Part shown: positions 20,206-31,066 of the stretch, piece by piece
Layout: every line of letters starts with the position of its first letter
How positions within the stretch are numbered: position 1 is the first letter of the stretch
Assembly (NCBI GenBank): GCA_016793865.1
Contig: JAEULJ010000007.1
Span: 62,001-126,000 of the forward strand
DNA from: Altererythrobacter sp.
GTDB taxonomy: Bacteria; Pseudomonadota; Alphaproteobacteria; Sphingomonadales; Sphingomonadaceae
Reading direction: 5' to 3'
Length of the DNA: 64,000 nucleotides
Program-made: the position numbers and the translations under genes
The notes under the pieces: generated by a model
What the model was told of the DNA's origin: nothing
What the model saw: only the letters and a program-made list of their open reading frames with translations
Databases searched by the model: none

Positions 20206-20282
20206 CGCCGCCGCGCGCAGGCGGCGGCGGACATCCCCGGCCCGGCCGCTTCGACGCCTGGGTGGCGTTGACGCGGGCCGGG
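20206..20282. terminator. Two stem-loops between convergent genes
   Basis: CGCCGCCGC (20206-20214) pairs with GCGGCGGCG (20221-20229), and CCCGGCCCG (20236-20244) with CGGGCCGGG (20274-20282). Both are perfect 9-base stems. They fill the short gap between the PEP-CTERM gene and the DUF2459 gene, which converge, so they may end transcription from both sides. T runs are weak (CCGTTTGA). Confidence 0.45.
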
Positions 20283-20293
20283 CCGTTTGATCC

Positions 20294-20983
20294 CTAACCG
20301 CTCGTCGGATCGGGCACCCATTTCATCACCCCGCCGGCGAAGGGCGTCCACCGGCCGGTCTTCACCCCGGCCGCGGCGAGGGTGTCGCTGGTCCACTGGT
20401 TGCAGGTGTTGTTCCAGCGATAGCGGCCCGGCGCATCGTAGAACACGTCCCAGTCCGCATAGCCGCGATAGCGGCGGCGCTCGCCGGCCGGCGGAAGCGC
20501 GGCTTCGATCCGAGCGACCAACCGCCGGTACTGCGCCGGGGTGAGGCGCAGCGGGCGGTTGTCCGGCCCCGGAGCGGGGCGGACATAGCGCGCCACATGA
20601 AGCAGCGCATCGCCGCCGGTCATGGCCCGCAGCGCGATGGCTGGGCGCAAATCGGTCCATGTCGGGGTGTTGAGGAACACCTCGCGCTCGCCCCAGCTAA
20701 CCGCGACATGGGTGTAGGGTTCGTTTGCGGCCCGCACGTCGGTGGCCGGGAAATCGCCGCGCCAATCCTTCCACGGCGTGACCAGCGGCAGCACCAGCTC
20801 GGTATGGACGCCATTCGTCCCGACCATGATCTCGACCCCGTCGCGCGGCTCGGTCCAGTCCGGGTTGCGGGGAATGGATGAGCCCACCCAGCCGGCCAGG
20901 AGGATCAGGGCGAGCATACCCACCACAACCGCGGCGAGCCAGCCGGCGGCACGGGCGGCCTTCCTCAGCGGCGGCGCAGCCAC
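20294..20983 (-). CDS. DUF2459 / TIGR02117 membrane-anchored protein
   Basis: A 229-residue protein with one membrane segment (about residues 13-33, GWLAAVVVGMLALILLAGWV). A soluble domain contains GTNGVHTELVLP, VSWGEREVFLNTPTW and YRWNNTCNQWTSDTLAAAG. The HTE and NTCNxW-type motifs mark the conserved family TIGR02117 (DUF2459), whose role is unknown. Conserved Cys, His and Asn residues suggest a papain-like catalytic site, but this is not proven. The gene overlaps the end of prmA by 19 bases and is last in the four-gene operon. Confidence 0.8.
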   Translation of the reverse strand: MAAPPLRKAARAAGWLAAVVVGMLALILLAGWVGSSIPRNPDWTEPRDGVEIMVGTNGVHTELVLPLVTPWKDWRGDFPATDVRAANEPYTHVAVSWGEREVFLNTPTWTDLRPAIALRAMTGGDALLHVARYVRPAPGPDNRPLRLTPAQYRRLVARIEAALPPAGERRRYRGYADWDVFYDAPGRYRWNNTCNQWTSDTLAAAGVKTGRWTPFAGGVMKWVPDPTSG

Positions 20984-21861
20984 AGGATCGACCAGTCACC
21001 GCGCTCCAGCCGGCGCGCGAGCCGGAACCCGCGCAGGCGATAGGCGCGCCGCACCGCCGGCTCCTGCGTGGTCAGCAGCCCCGCCAGCACCACGCTGCCG
21101 CCGGGGGCCACCGCGCGCGCGAAATCGGGCGCCATCGCGATCAGCGGGCGGGCGAGGATGTTGGCGATCAGCAGGTCGAACGGGGCGCGGCTGGCGAGCA
21201 GCGGATCGTCGAGACCATCGGCCGTGGTCATCAGCACCTGCCCGCGCCCACCGCCCGGCGGCACGCGGTTGAGGCGGGCGTTCTCCTCCACCACGATCTC
21301 GCACACCGGATCGATGTCGGAAGCGGTGACGAGCGCGCGCGGCCACAGGCTGCGCGCCGCGAAGGCGAGCAGCCCGGTGCCGGTGCCCACATCGATGAGG
21401 TTGCGCGGCGCCAGCCCCTCGCGCTTCATCCGCTCGAGCATGATCAGGCAACCGGCGGTGGTGGCGTGCTGCCCGGTGCCGAACGCCTGGCTCGCGGGGA
21501 TGAGCAGGTCCACGGCCTCGGGGTCGGCAGGATGGTCGGGCGTGCGGACATGGAACCGCCCGGCGCGGATCGGGTTGACGCCCTTCTGGCTCTCGGTCAC
21601 CCAGTCCGCATCGGGCAGCTTCTCGGCTTTGAAACGCGGCGGCTTGCCCGCGAACAGCCGGTCGATGGCGCGGCGATCCGTGGCATTGGGCCGGCGCGGG
21701 AGGTAAACGTCGAGCCGCCATTCCTCGGGCTTGTCCTCGGCGATCTCGAAACCGGCGAGCACGATGTCCTCGTCCCAGTCGAGCGCCAGCTCCTGCGCCA
21801 CGAGCGCGGCTTCGATGACTGCCTTCGAGCCGAAGGCGGTGAGCTTCCATGCCTCAACCAC
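20965..21861 (-). CDS. prmA: Ribosomal protein L11 methyltransferase
   Basis: PrmA trimethylates ribosomal protein L11 using S-adenosylmethionine. The 298 residues end in the class I methyltransferase domain: LLIPASQAFGTGQHATT is the PrmA signature loop, LIDVGTGTGLLAFAA is the SAM site, and LLIANILARPL fits the catalytic strand. The N-terminal part (about 1-110) corresponds to the L11-binding domain. The start is GTG at 21861 and overlaps the end of the upstream metallo-beta-lactamase gene by eight bases, so translation is coupled. No better ATG gives the full domain. Confidence 0.93.
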   Translation of the reverse strand: MVEAWKLTAFGSKAVIEAALVAQELALDWDEDIVLAGFEIAEDKPEEWRLDVYLPRRPNATDRRAIDRLFAGKPPRFKAEKLPDADWVTESQKGVNPIRAGRFHVRTPDHPADPEAVDLLIPASQAFGTGQHATTAGCLIMLERMKREGLAPRNLIDVGTGTGLLAFAARSLWPRALVTASDIDPVCEIVVEENARLNRVPPGGGRGQVLMTTADGLDDPLLASRAPFDLLIANILARPLIAMAPDFARAVAPGGSVVLAGLLTTQEPAVRRAYRLRGFRLARRLERGDWSILWLRRR

Positions 21862-22771
21862 CGGCCGCTTCCGTGGCGAGGCGCTTGTCTAGCCGGGTTG
21901 TCGCGGTGGCGGCGAAGGCGCGACAGCCCTCGCGATCGATCAGCGGCCGGTTGCCGAGCAGCCGCTCGCGTAACTGCACCGCGCCCGGATGCGGGGCGAT
22001 GACGATATCACAATCGGCCGCCGCGATCCTGGCGATCCCCGCGCGCATTCCGGCGACCAGTTCGGGGTGATCGGAAAAGCGATAGCCGTCGGAGGAGATC
22101 GGATTGAGGCTGTCGACATAAACGATGGTCTTGCAGTCGGAGCCCTCGCAGTTCTCCCACTGCCAGCTCATGGCGCCCGGCGTGTGGCCGGGGGTGGCGA
22201 TGGGCATAAAACCCTGTCGGCCCACGCTCGTGCCCACCCGCACCCACTTGCCCGGAGCCAGCTCAAGAAGCGCGCCGGTGACCGGCGGAAAAGGCGGATG
22301 GCCGGATGCGGCCTGTGGATCTCCCTTGCCGGGTCTCCCGGTTCGCAACACCGCCGCTGCCTCCGTTGTGGCGACGATCGCCGTGCCGGTTGCGGCCTGG
22401 ATGCGCGCCATGCCGCCGACATGGTCGAAGTGCTCGTGGCTCATCAGGATCGTGCTCACGTCACGCGGCTCGATGCCCAGGGCGCGGATGTTGGCGAGCA
22501 CGATCTCGGCACCCTTGTCGGTGCCGCTGTCGATCAGCGTATGGCCCTGCGGGCTCGTCACCAGGAGCGCAGTTATGCCGCAGGTGCCGACGTAATAAGT
22601 CTGCCCATAGACGCGGAATGGCGGGCCGGGCTTGTCCCAGCCGTCGCCATCCTTGCAGGCGGCAGCCCACGCGCGCTGGCCGGATGCAGCCTCGGCGAGC
22701 GGGGCCGGCACCGGCGTGGTGGCGCAGCCCGCGAGCAGCGGCAGGGCGACGGCCGCCAGCCTAGCGGACAT
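21854..22771 (-). CDS. Subclass B3 metallo-beta-lactamase
   Basis: This is a zinc beta-lactamase-fold protein of 305 residues with B3 features. It has a lipoprotein-type signal (LPLLAGC, Cys16), TYYVGTCGITALLVTSPQG and the B3 zinc ligands: H112-x-H114-x-D116-H117 in SHEHFDHVGG, H196 in TPGHTPGAMSW and H261 in APHPG. The C-terminal CRAFAATATTRLDKRLATE is typical of B3 enzymes. Such enzymes hydrolyse penicillins, cephalosporins and carbapenems, and chromosomal copies are known in sphingomonads and erythrobacters. Spectrum cannot be judged from sequence. The ATG at 22771 was chosen because the lipoprotein signal begins there with GGGG upstream; ATG at 22783 is possible. It overlaps the SDR stop by 11 bases. 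Confidence 0.88.
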   Translation of the reverse strand: MSARLAAVALPLLAGCATTPVPAPLAEAASGQRAWAAACKDGDGWDKPGPPFRVYGQTYYVGTCGITALLVTSPQGHTLIDSGTDKGAEIVLANIRALGIEPRDVSTILMSHEHFDHVGGMARIQAATGTAIVATTEAAAVLRTGRPGKGDPQAASGHPPFPPVTGALLELAPGKWVRVGTSVGRQGFMPIATPGHTPGAMSWQWENCEGSDCKTIVYVDSLNPISSDGYRFSDHPELVAGMRAGIARIAAADCDIVIAPHPGAVQLRERLLGNRPLIDREGCRAFAATATTRLDKRLATEAAGG

Positions 22772-23471
22772 AGCTTGCCCCATTGGCATCGAGCGTCGCC
22801 CCGGTGAGGCTGGCCGGGGCATCGAGCGCGCAAAATGCGATCAGGGCCCCGATCTCTTGCGGCGTGGCCACGCGGCCCAGCGGGATGTCCGCCAGCAGGC
22901 CCGCACCGCCGCGGCTGGCCAGGTAATCGTCCGCCATACTCGTGTCGGTGAAGCCAGGCGCTATGGCGAAGCTCAGGATGCCGATGGCCGCATAATGGCG
23001 CGCGATGGTCTTGTGCAGCGCCAGCATTCCCCCCTTGCTCGCGGCATAATGCCAGTGATCGGGGGAATCGCCGCGATGCCCCGCACGACTAGCGACATGG
23101 ACGATGCGTCCCGGCACGCCGCGCTCCTGCCAATGGCGCACCGCGAAGCGGCTGAGCTGCGCCGCGCTGGTGAGGTTGATCCGCATCGTGTCGTCCCAGG
23201 CGTCGAGCCAGGCGATGTCCGAGGCATCGAGAGGATTGGCATCGAACAGCCCGGCATTGTTGACCAGCACGTCGATCGTGCCGCCAGCGCGTTCGACGGC
23301 GGCGTCCCACAACAGTTGCGCCGCGCCGGGTTCGCAGAAGTCGGCGGCCAGCGTGTCGTCATCCACCGAACGGCGCGCCTGGCCGATCACGCGGACTCCG
23401 CGCGCTTCCACGGCTGCCCTGGCGGCGGCGCCGATTCCGCGGCTCGATCCGGTGATGAGGACGGTGTGCAT
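22761..23471 (-). CDS. Short-chain dehydrogenase/reductase
   Basis: An NAD(P)-dependent oxidoreductase of 236 residues with a classical SDR fold. TGSSRGIG (about 7-14) binds the cofactor, NNAG follows strand 4, and the active site is the Ser before YAASK (DSPDHWHYAASKGG). The end, GRVATPQEIGALIAFCALD and LTGATLDANGASY, matches classical members. The substrate is unknown. The ATG at 23471 gives the normal N-terminus (MHTVLITGSS); 12 further codons upstream are possible but not needed. It is first in the overlapping operon SDR-bla-prmA-DUF2459 and diverges from sdhC. Confidence 0.9.
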   Translation of the reverse strand: MHTVLITGSSRGIGAAARAAVEARGVRVIGQARRSVDDDTLAADFCEPGAAQLLWDAAVERAGGTIDVLVNNAGLFDANPLDASDIAWLDAWDDTMRINLTSAAQLSRFAVRHWQERGVPGRIVHVASRAGHRGDSPDHWHYAASKGGMLALHKTIARHYAAIGILSFAIAPGFTDTSMADDYLASRGGAGLLADIPLGRVATPQEIGALIAFCALDAPASLTGATLDANGASYVR

Positions 23472-23583
23472 GCATGGCGCTTTTCGCACAATTGCGCCCT
23501 TTGCCAAGCCCGCCCCGCCTTGCGCCCCGCGCGACGGGCGCTAAGGGGGGTGCGATCCCGCTCAGCAGCCACCGGACGCGAAT

Positions 23584-23964
23584 ATGGCCCAACGCCCGCT
23601 CTCGCCGCATCTCTCGATCTGGAAATGGGGCCCGCACATGGCGGTCTCCATCCTGCACCGGATCACTGGGGACGGGCTAGCGCTTGTCGGCCTCGGCGTG
23701 ATGCTGTGGTGGCTGGGCGCGCTGGCCGGCGGACCGGAAAGCTACGCGACCTTCGCGGGCGCGATGGGCAGCCCCTTCGGCATGGTCGTGCTGGTCGGGC
23801 TGAGCTGGGCCTTCTTCACGCATATGGCGAGCGGGCTGCGGCATTTCGTGCTCGACATGGGCGCGGGATACGAGCTGACCGTCAACAGGACCTGGTCGGT
23901 GCTAAGCCCGCTCCTGGGCATTCTCCTCACCGCCCTGTTCTGGGCGGTCATACTGACGAAATAG
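23584..23964 (+). CDS. sdhC: Succinate dehydrogenase cytochrome b556 subunit
   Basis: This membrane anchor of complex II binds haem b and ubiquinone. The 126 residues contain the signatures RPLSPHLSIWKW and SILHRITGDGLA, three membrane helices, and H80-x-x-x-G-x-R-H87 (HMASGLRH), where H80 is the probable haem ligand. It starts the sdhCDA operon, with a six-base gap to sdhD. Confidence 0.95.
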   Translation: MAQRPLSPHLSIWKWGPHMAVSILHRITGDGLALVGLGVMLWWLGALAGGPESYATFAGAMGSPFGMVVLVGLSWAFFTHMASGLRHFVLDMGAGYELTVNRTWSVLSPLLGILLTALFWAVILTK

Positions 23965-23970
23965 GCGATC

Positions 23971-24357
23971 ATGGCCAAGGGAACCGAACTGGGACGGGTG
24001 CGCGGGCTGGGCAGCGCGCATCATGGCGCGCATCACTGGCTGCTCCAGCGCTTCACGGCGGCCGGCAATCTGGTGACGGTGCTGTTCCTGGCGCTCAGCC
24101 TGGCGCTTCTTCCGGGATATGATTTCGTTACTCTGCGCCAATGGGCCGCCAGCCCGCTGGTCGCCACCGCGCTTGCGCTGATGATCGTGAGCACGTTCTG
24201 GCACGCCCGGCTGGGCCTGCAGGTCCTGATCGAGGATTACGTCCACAGCCCAGGCAACCGGTTCGCGGTCCTCCTCCTGCTTAATCTGGCGGCGGTGGGC
24301 GGGGCCATGTTCGGCCTCGTCAGCATCGCCCGCATCGCCCTTACCGGAGCCGCATGA
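23971..24357 (+). CDS. sdhD: Succinate dehydrogenase hydrophobic membrane anchor
   Basis: The second membrane subunit of complex II, 128 residues with three hydrophobic helices. [15 protein letters not shown] before helix 1 and [17 protein letters not shown] between helices 2 and 3 are the SdhD signatures. The HxR-x16-D-Y-like stretch holds the haem/quinone-side residues. The stop overlaps the sdhA start (ATGA). Confidence 0.94.
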   Translation: MAKGTELGRVRGLGSAHHGAHHWLLQRFTAAGNLVTVLFLALSLALLPGYDFVTLRQWAASPLVATALALMIVSTFWHARLGLQVLIEDYVHSPGNRFAVLLLLNLAAVGGAMFGLVSIARIALTGAA

Positions 24358-26174
24358 TGGGTTTCGAAGCCTACAAGATCATCGACCATACCTATGACGT
24401 GGTGGTCGTGGGCGCGGGCGGCAGCGGCCTGCGCGCCACGATGGGTGCGGCCGAAGCGGGCCTCAAGACGGCCAACATCACCAAGGTTTTCCCGACCCGG
24501 AGCCACACCGTGGCGGCGCAGGGCGGCATCGCCGCGAGCCTGGGCAACAATTCGCCCGATCACTGGTCGTGGCATATGTACGATACGGTCAAGGGTTCCG
24601 ACTGGCTCGGCGACCAGGACGCGATCGAATACATGGTCCGCGAGGCACCGGCCGCCGTGTACGAGCTGGAGCACGCCGGCGTGCCCTTCAGCCGCAACGA
24701 GGACGGCACGATCTACCAGCGCCCCTTCGGCGGGCACATGCAGAACATGGGCGAGGGGCCGCCGGTCCAGCGCACCGCCGCCGCGGCGGACCGCACCGGC
24801 CACGCCATGCTCCACGCGCTCTATCAGCAGAGCCTGAAGTATGACGCGGATTTCTTCGTCGAATACTTCGCGCTCGACCTCATCATGGCGGGCGAGGGCG
24901 CGGACCGGCGCTGCGTCGGCGTGGTGGCGATGTGCCTGGACGATGGCACCATCCACCGCTTCCGCGCCCATGCCGTAGTGCTGGCGACCGGAGGCTATGG
25001 ACGCTGTTACTACACCGCTACCAGCGCCCACACCTGCACCGGCGATGGCGGCGGCATGGTGCTGCGCGCCGGCCTGCCGCTCCAGGATATGGAGTTCGTG
25101 CAGTTCCACCCCACCGGCATCTATGGCGCGGGCGTGCTCATCACGGAGGGCGCGCGGGGCGAGGGCGGCTATCTCACCAACAGCGAAGGCGAGCGTTTCA
25201 TGGAACGCTACGCCCCCAGCGCGAAGGACCTGGCTAGCCGGGACGTCGTCAGCCGCTCGATGGCGCTGGAAATCCGCGAAGGGCGGGGCGTGGGGCCGGA
25301 GAAGGACCACATCTATCTCCACCTCGACCATATCGATCCCAAGGTGCTGGCTGCACGGCTTCCCGGCATCACCGAAAGCGGGAAGATCTTCGCGGGCGTT
25401 GACCTGACGCGCCAGCCGCTGCCGGTGGTGCCGACCGTGCATTACAACATGGGCGGCATCCCCTGTAACTACCACGGCGAGGTGATCGTAGGCGATCCGG
25501 GCGATCCGGAGAAGACCGTGCCCGGCCTGTTCGCGGTGGGCGAGGCGGCCTGCGTCTCGGTCCACGGTGCCAACCGCCTCGGCTCCAACAGCCTGATCGA
25601 CCTGGTCGTCTTCGGCCGCGCCACCGGCCAGCGGCTCAAGGAGACGATCAAGCCCGGTTCGGCCCATGCGGAGCTGCCCGCGGGCGGGGCCGACCTCGCG
25701 CTCGCGCGGCTGGACCATTTCCGTAACGCCGCCGGCGCCGCGCCGACCGCGCAGCTTCGTGCCGAGATGCAGAAGGCGATGACGCGATTTGCCGCCGTGT
25801 TCCGCGACAGCAAGGGGCTGGCCGAAGGCGTGGTCGAGCTGGCCGCGGCCAACAAGCGGCTGGAAGACGTCAACGTCACCGACCGTTCGCTGATCTGGAA
25901 CAGCGACCTCATCGAAACGCTCGAGCTCGACAATCTGATGGCGCAGGCCAATGTCACCATGGTCAGCGCCGAGGCGCGCAAGGAAAGCCGTGGCGCTCAT
26001 GCGCACGAGGACTTCCCCGACCGCGACGACAAGGTGTGGATGAAGCACACCCTGTCATGGTTCGATGGCTGGGGCGGCAACGGGGGAACCGTTCGGCTCG
26101 CCTATCGTCCTGTCCATGAATACACGCTCACCGACGACATTGAATACATCAAGCCGAAGAAGCGGGTTTATTGA
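24354..26174 (+). CDS. sdhA: Succinate dehydrogenase flavoprotein subunit
   Basis: This is the catalytic subunit of complex II; it oxidises succinate to fumarate with covalent FAD. The 606 residues show [15 protein letters not shown] (FAD), [13 protein letters not shown] with the flavinylated His, and [25 protein letters not shown] at the dicarboxylate site. [15 protein letters not shown] and [16 protein letters not shown] follow. It ends with the C-terminal [19 protein letters not shown]. It overlaps sdhD by four bases. Its partner sdhB is not next to it but at 455-1246 on the other strand. Confidence 0.97.
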   Translation: MMGFEAYKIIDHTYDVVVVGAGGSGLRATMGAAEAGLKTANITKVFPTRSHTVAAQGGIAASLGNNSPDHWSWHMYDTVKGSDWLGDQDAIEYMVREAPAAVYELEHAGVPFSRNEDGTIYQRPFGGHMQNMGEGPPVQRTAAAADRTGHAMLHALYQQSLKYDADFFVEYFALDLIMAGEGADRRCVGVVAMCLDDGTIHRFRAHAVVLATGGYGRCYYTATSAHTCTGDGGGMVLRAGLPLQDMEFVQFHPTGIYGAGVLITEGARGEGGYLTNSEGERFMERYAPSAKDLASRDVVSRSMALEIREGRGVGPEKDHIYLHLDHIDPKVLAARLPGITESGKIFAGVDLTRQPLPVVPTVHYNMGGIPCNYHGEVIVGDPGDPEKTVPGLFAVGEAACVSVHGANRLGSNSLIDLVVFGRATGQRLKETIKPGSAHAELPAGGADLALARLDHFRNAAGAAPTAQLRAEMQKAMTRFAAVFRDSKGLAEGVVELAAANKRLEDVNVTDRSLIWNSDLIETLELDNLMAQANVTMVSAEARKESRGAHAHEDFPDRDDKVWMKHTLSWFDGWGGNGGTVRLAYRPVHEYTLTDDIEYIKPKKRVY

Positions 26175-26282
26175 TCGAGAGAGGGTCGGGAAGGGACTAG
26201 CATAGCGACACCGCCGCCCTCGACCGTCTGGCACGACGATTTCCTGCCCGCGCCGGCCGATCGCGAGCGGCTATACGATCAG

Positions 26283-27857
26283 TTGCTGGGTTCGATGGAC
26301 GATGGCTTCTGCGTCATCGAGTTCCTCGATGGACCCGAGGGGCCTCTCAGCGACTACATCCACATCTTTGCCAATCCCGCTTATGAACGCCACGCGGGTA
26401 TCAGCGACGTGGTGGGACAGCGCCTGCGCCAGATGGTCTCGCCCACCGCCGCGGATGACTGGGCGGCGCGCTATCGCCAGGTGCTGGAATCCGGAACTCC
26501 GATCCGTTTCGAGCGCGAGCTGGAGGAGACGGGCCGCTTCCTTTCGCTGTCATCCTACCGCATCGAGCCGGCGGAGCAGCGCCGGGTAGCGGTGATGTTT
26601 CAGGACGTTTCCGGCCGCCGCCGCGCGGAGATGGAACTGCGCGAGCTGAACCGTACCCTCGAGACCCGCGTCGCGGACGAGCAGGCCCGTTTCATGGAGG
26701 CGGAGGAGATACTCCGGCAGTCCCAGAAGATGGAGGCTGTCGGACAGCTCACCGGTGGCCTCGCGCATGATTTCAACAATCTGCTGGCGGGCATTTCCGG
26801 TTCGCTGGAGATGATCGGGACGCGCCTGGCTCAGGGGCGGGCGGGCGAGGTGGACAAATACCTGTCCGCCGCCCAGGGGGCCACGCGCCGCGCTGCCTCG
26901 CTCACGCATCGCCTGCTCGCCTTCGCGCGCCGCCAGACGCTCGATCCCCGGCCGCTCGACATGAACGAGCTGCTGACCGACCTGGTGGAGCTGGTGCAGC
27001 GCACGGTAGGCCCGGGTATCGAGGTCGAGGCGGTGGCGGCGGCCGGGCTATGGCCCACACTGGTGGACACCAACCAGCTCGAGAACGCCATCCTGAACCT
27101 GTGCATCAACGCGCGCGATGCGATGGAGGGCGGCGGCCGGATCACCATCGAGACAGGCAACAAATGGATCGACGCGGCAACCGCGCGCCAGCGCGATCTG
27201 GAGGAAGGCCAGTACGCCACGGTGTGCGTCAGCGACACCGGCACCGGCATTCCCCGCGAATTGCTCGACAAGGTGTTCGATCCGTTCTTCACCACCAAGC
27301 CGATCGGCGAGGGCACCGGGCTGGGATTGTCGATGGTTTATGGCTTCGCGCGCCAGAGCAACGGCCATGTCCGCATCTATTCCGAGGAAGGCCGCGGCAC
27401 GATGGTGTGCCTTTACCTGCCCCGCTACCGCGGCGACGCGCAGGACGAGGAAGCCGAGGTGCCCGCTAACGGCGCGGCGGTTTCGATTGCCGATGGAAGG
27501 CATATACTGGTGATCGACGACGAGGCGCTGGTGCGGATGCTGGTGGTCGATGCGCTGGAAGACATGGGGATCGCCTCTGCCGAGGCTGGCACGGGGCCGG
27601 AAGGGCTGGCGCTCCTGGAGCGGATGGAGCGGATCGACCTGCTCATCACCGACGTCGGGTTGCCGGGCGGCTTGAACGGCCGCGAGGTGGCGGATCGTGC
27701 GAGGGAGATGCGGCCCGGGCTCAAGGTGCTGTTCATCACCGGCTACGCCGAGAACGCGGCGCTCAACCACGGCCATATCGGGCCCGGCACGCGCGTGCTC
27801 ACCAAACCGTTCTCGGTCGCCGATCTCAAATCCAGGATCGACAGCCTGCTCGACTAG
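26283..27857 (+). CDS. PAS-containing hybrid histidine kinase with receiver domain
   Basis: A signalling kinase of at least 524 residues without membrane segments. A PAS-like domain (about 1-110) is followed by a short coiled coil. The HisKA dimer has phospho-acceptor H162 in GGLAHDFNNLL. The ATPase domain carries NLCINARDAMEGGG, SDTGTGIP and GTGLGLSMVYGF. A C-terminal receiver has phospho-acceptor Asp457 (LLITDVGLPGG) and conserved TGYAENA and LTKPF. The signal is unknown. The start is doubtful. TTG at 26283 (or ATG at 26295) cuts into a natural-looking PAS leader that stays open back to the sdhA stop. A perfect SD (GGGAAGGG, 26188-26195) stands six bases before ATA at 26202, where an ATG would be expected. 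Confidence 0.88.
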   Translation: MLGSMDDGFCVIEFLDGPEGPLSDYIHIFANPAYERHAGISDVVGQRLRQMVSPTAADDWAARYRQVLESGTPIRFERELEETGRFLSLSSYRIEPAEQRRVAVMFQDVSGRRRAEMELRELNRTLETRVADEQARFMEAEEILRQSQKMEAVGQLTGGLAHDFNNLLAGISGSLEMIGTRLAQGRAGEVDKYLSAAQGATRRAASLTHRLLAFARRQTLDPRPLDMNELLTDLVELVQRTVGPGIEVEAVAAAGLWPTLVDTNQLENAILNLCINARDAMEGGGRITIETGNKWIDAATARQRDLEEGQYATVCVSDTGTGIPRELLDKVFDPFFTTKPIGEGTGLGLSMVYGFARQSNGHVRIYSEEGRGTMVCLYLPRYRGDAQDEEAEVPANGAAVSIADGRHILVIDDEALVRMLVVDALEDMGIASAEAGTGPEGLALLERMERIDLLITDVGLPGGLNGREVADRAREMRPGLKVLFITGYAENAALNHGHIGPGTRVLTKPFSVADLKSRIDSLLD

Positions 27858-29226
<1,369 letters not shown>

Positions 29227-29227
<1 letters not shown>

Positions 29228-30018
29228 TGGATAATTTGGAAAGCATCCCGCTCTTTCTGGCCACCGACGGTGTGCATAACTTTCGTGACTATGGCGGCTG
29301 GCTGACAGGGGATGGAAGGCAGGTCAGGCGTGGGCTGCTGTTCCGCAGCGGCCAGCACGTCGAGGCGACCGAGGCCGATCTGGCGCTTATCGCTGCGCTC
29401 CATATCCGCACCGTCATCGACCTGCGCGGAACGAGCGAGCGGCTGCGGCACCCCTGCCGCCGGGTGGAGGGCTTCGCCGGCGAGGTGATCTTCCATGACG
29501 GCGAGACCAGCTCCTCGCCGCCGCACATGGACATCGCGCAGGATGTCACCACCGCCGAGTTCGCGCGCGAACGTATGCTCGGTGTCTATTCGCGCATGCC
29601 GGAGAACCCGGCCATGCAGGCGATGTTCGCCCGTTACCTGCGCATACTGGCAGAGCGGGACGGGGCGAGCCTGGTCCATTGCTTCGCCGGCAAGGATCGC
29701 ACCGGGATCGCCGCCACGCTGCTGCTCCACATCCTCGGCGTCGCGGAAGGCGACCAGATGGCGGAATTCCTGCGCACGAATGCGGCGCCGACGCTGGCGG
29801 TTCTGCGCGCCCAGTCGGTTCCCGCGATCGAGCAGCGCCTCGGCCGCCGACTGGACGAGGAAAGCGCCCGCGCCCTGCTGGGCGTGGATGAGGACTATCT
29901 GCGCCGTTTCCGCGAGACGGTCGCGGCCAGCGATGGATCGATGGATGCTTGGCTGGAGCGGCGAATAGGTGTGGACGAGGCGCTCAGGGAGGCCCTGCGG
30001 CGCCGCTTCGTGGCGTGA
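29227..30018 (+). CDS. Tyrosine-protein phosphatase-like protein (Y_phosphatase3)
   Basis: A 263-residue protein with the dual-specificity/tyrosine phosphatase signature VHCFAGKDRTGIAA, in which C152 is the nucleophile and R158 binds phosphate. The N-terminal VHNFRDYGGW and LFRSGQHVEATEADL match the Y_phosphatase3 family, whose members remove phosphate from protein tyrosine or from lipids. No signal peptide is seen. The ATG shares a base with the ccrM stop (TAATG), so translation is coupled to the methyltransferase. The substrate is unknown. The next gene, trxB, follows after 55 bases. Confidence 0.88.
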
Positions 30019-30073
30019 CAATCGCCGCGCGCTGCCCATATGTGCGCCAACCCGCGCATGTTCGAGGCCATCC

Positions 30074-31051
30074 ATGACCACTCACCGCACCAAGATGCTC
30101 ATCATCGGCTCCGGCCCCGCCGGCTATTCCGCCGCGATCTATGGCGCGCGCGCGATGATGGAACCGATCATGGTTCAGGGGCTCGAGCCCGGCGGGCAGC
30201 TCACGATCACCACCGATGTGGAGAACTATCCCGGCTTCCGCGACGTGATCCAGGGCCCGTGGCTGATGGAGGAGATGAAGGCCCAGGCCGAGCACGTCGG
30301 CACGCGGGTGGTGTGGGACACGATCGTGGACATCGATCTCGCAAATGGCTCGCCATTTCGCGCGGTAGGCGACAGCGGTGACGAGTATTTCGGCGACGTC
30401 GTGGTCATCGCCACGGGCGCGCAGGCCAAGTGGCTGGGCGTTCCGGGCGAGGCGGAGCTGGGCGGCAAGGGGGTTTCCGCCTGCGCCACCTGCGACGGGT
30501 TCTTCTTCCGCGGCAAGCGAGTGGCCGTGATCGGCGGCGGCAACACCGCGGTGGAAGAGGCGCTCTACCTGACGAACCATGCCGAGCACGTCACGCTGAT
30601 CCACCGCCGCGACAGCCTGCGCGCGGAGCGCATCCTCCAGGACAGGCTTGCCGCCCACCCCAAGATTTCGGTGCTCTGGAACAGGATCGTGGAAAGCTTC
30701 GCAGGCGATCCCGCCGGGGCGGGGTTGACCCATCTCGTGCTGCGCGACCGCGAGGGCGGCGGAACAGAGGAATTCCCCGTGGATGGCGCCTTCGTGGCGA
30801 TCGGCCATGCGCCCGCGACCGAGCTGTTCAAGGGCAAGCTCGAGCTCGACGCGAGCGGCTATATCGTGGTCGAGCCGGGCACGCCCAAGACGGCGATCCC
30901 CGGCGTCTTCGCGGCGGGCGACGTGATGGACCACACCTATCGCCAGGCGGTCACCGCCGCGGGCACGGGCTGCATGGCGGCGCTCGATGCGGAGCGGTTC
31001 CTGAGCGGGCTAAGCGTCGATCTGCAAGGCCACGCCCAGGCCGCGGAGTAG
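30074..31051 (+). CDS. trxB: Thioredoxin reductase
   Basis: An NADPH-dependent flavoenzyme that keeps thioredoxin reduced. The 325 residues start with MLIIGSGPAGYSAAIYGARA (FAD). The redox pair is C137-A-T-C140-D in SACATCDGFFFRG, then GGGNTAVEEALYL binds NADPH, and GVFAAGDVMDHTYRQAVTAAGTGCMAA closes the FAD site (quoted in parts: GVFAAGDVMDH and YRQAVTAAG). The ATG at 30074 was chosen because the FAD motif starts directly after it. The last 15 residues extend slightly beyond the usual end. Confidence 0.96.
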   Translation: MTTHRTKMLIIGSGPAGYSAAIYGARAMMEPIMVQGLEPGGQLTITTDVENYPGFRDVIQGPWLMEEMKAQAEHVGTRVVWDTIVDIDLANGSPFRAVGDSGDEYFGDVVVIATGAQAKWLGVPGEAELGGKGVSACATCDGFFFRGKRVAVIGGGNTAVEEALYLTNHAEHVTLIHRRDSLRAERILQDRLAAHPKISVLWNRIVESFAGDPAGAGLTHLVLRDREGGGTEEFPVDGAFVAIGHAPATELFKGKLELDASGYIVVEPGTPKTAIPGVFAAGDVMDHTYRQAVTAAGTGCMAALDAERFLSGLSVDLQGHAQAAE

Positions 31052-31066
31052 CCCTCGCGGCGCCGG

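Noticed and set aside
24237-26048. A 603-codon open frame on the minus strand opposite sdhA
   Set aside because: Antisense shadow of sdhA, which is complete on the plus strand.
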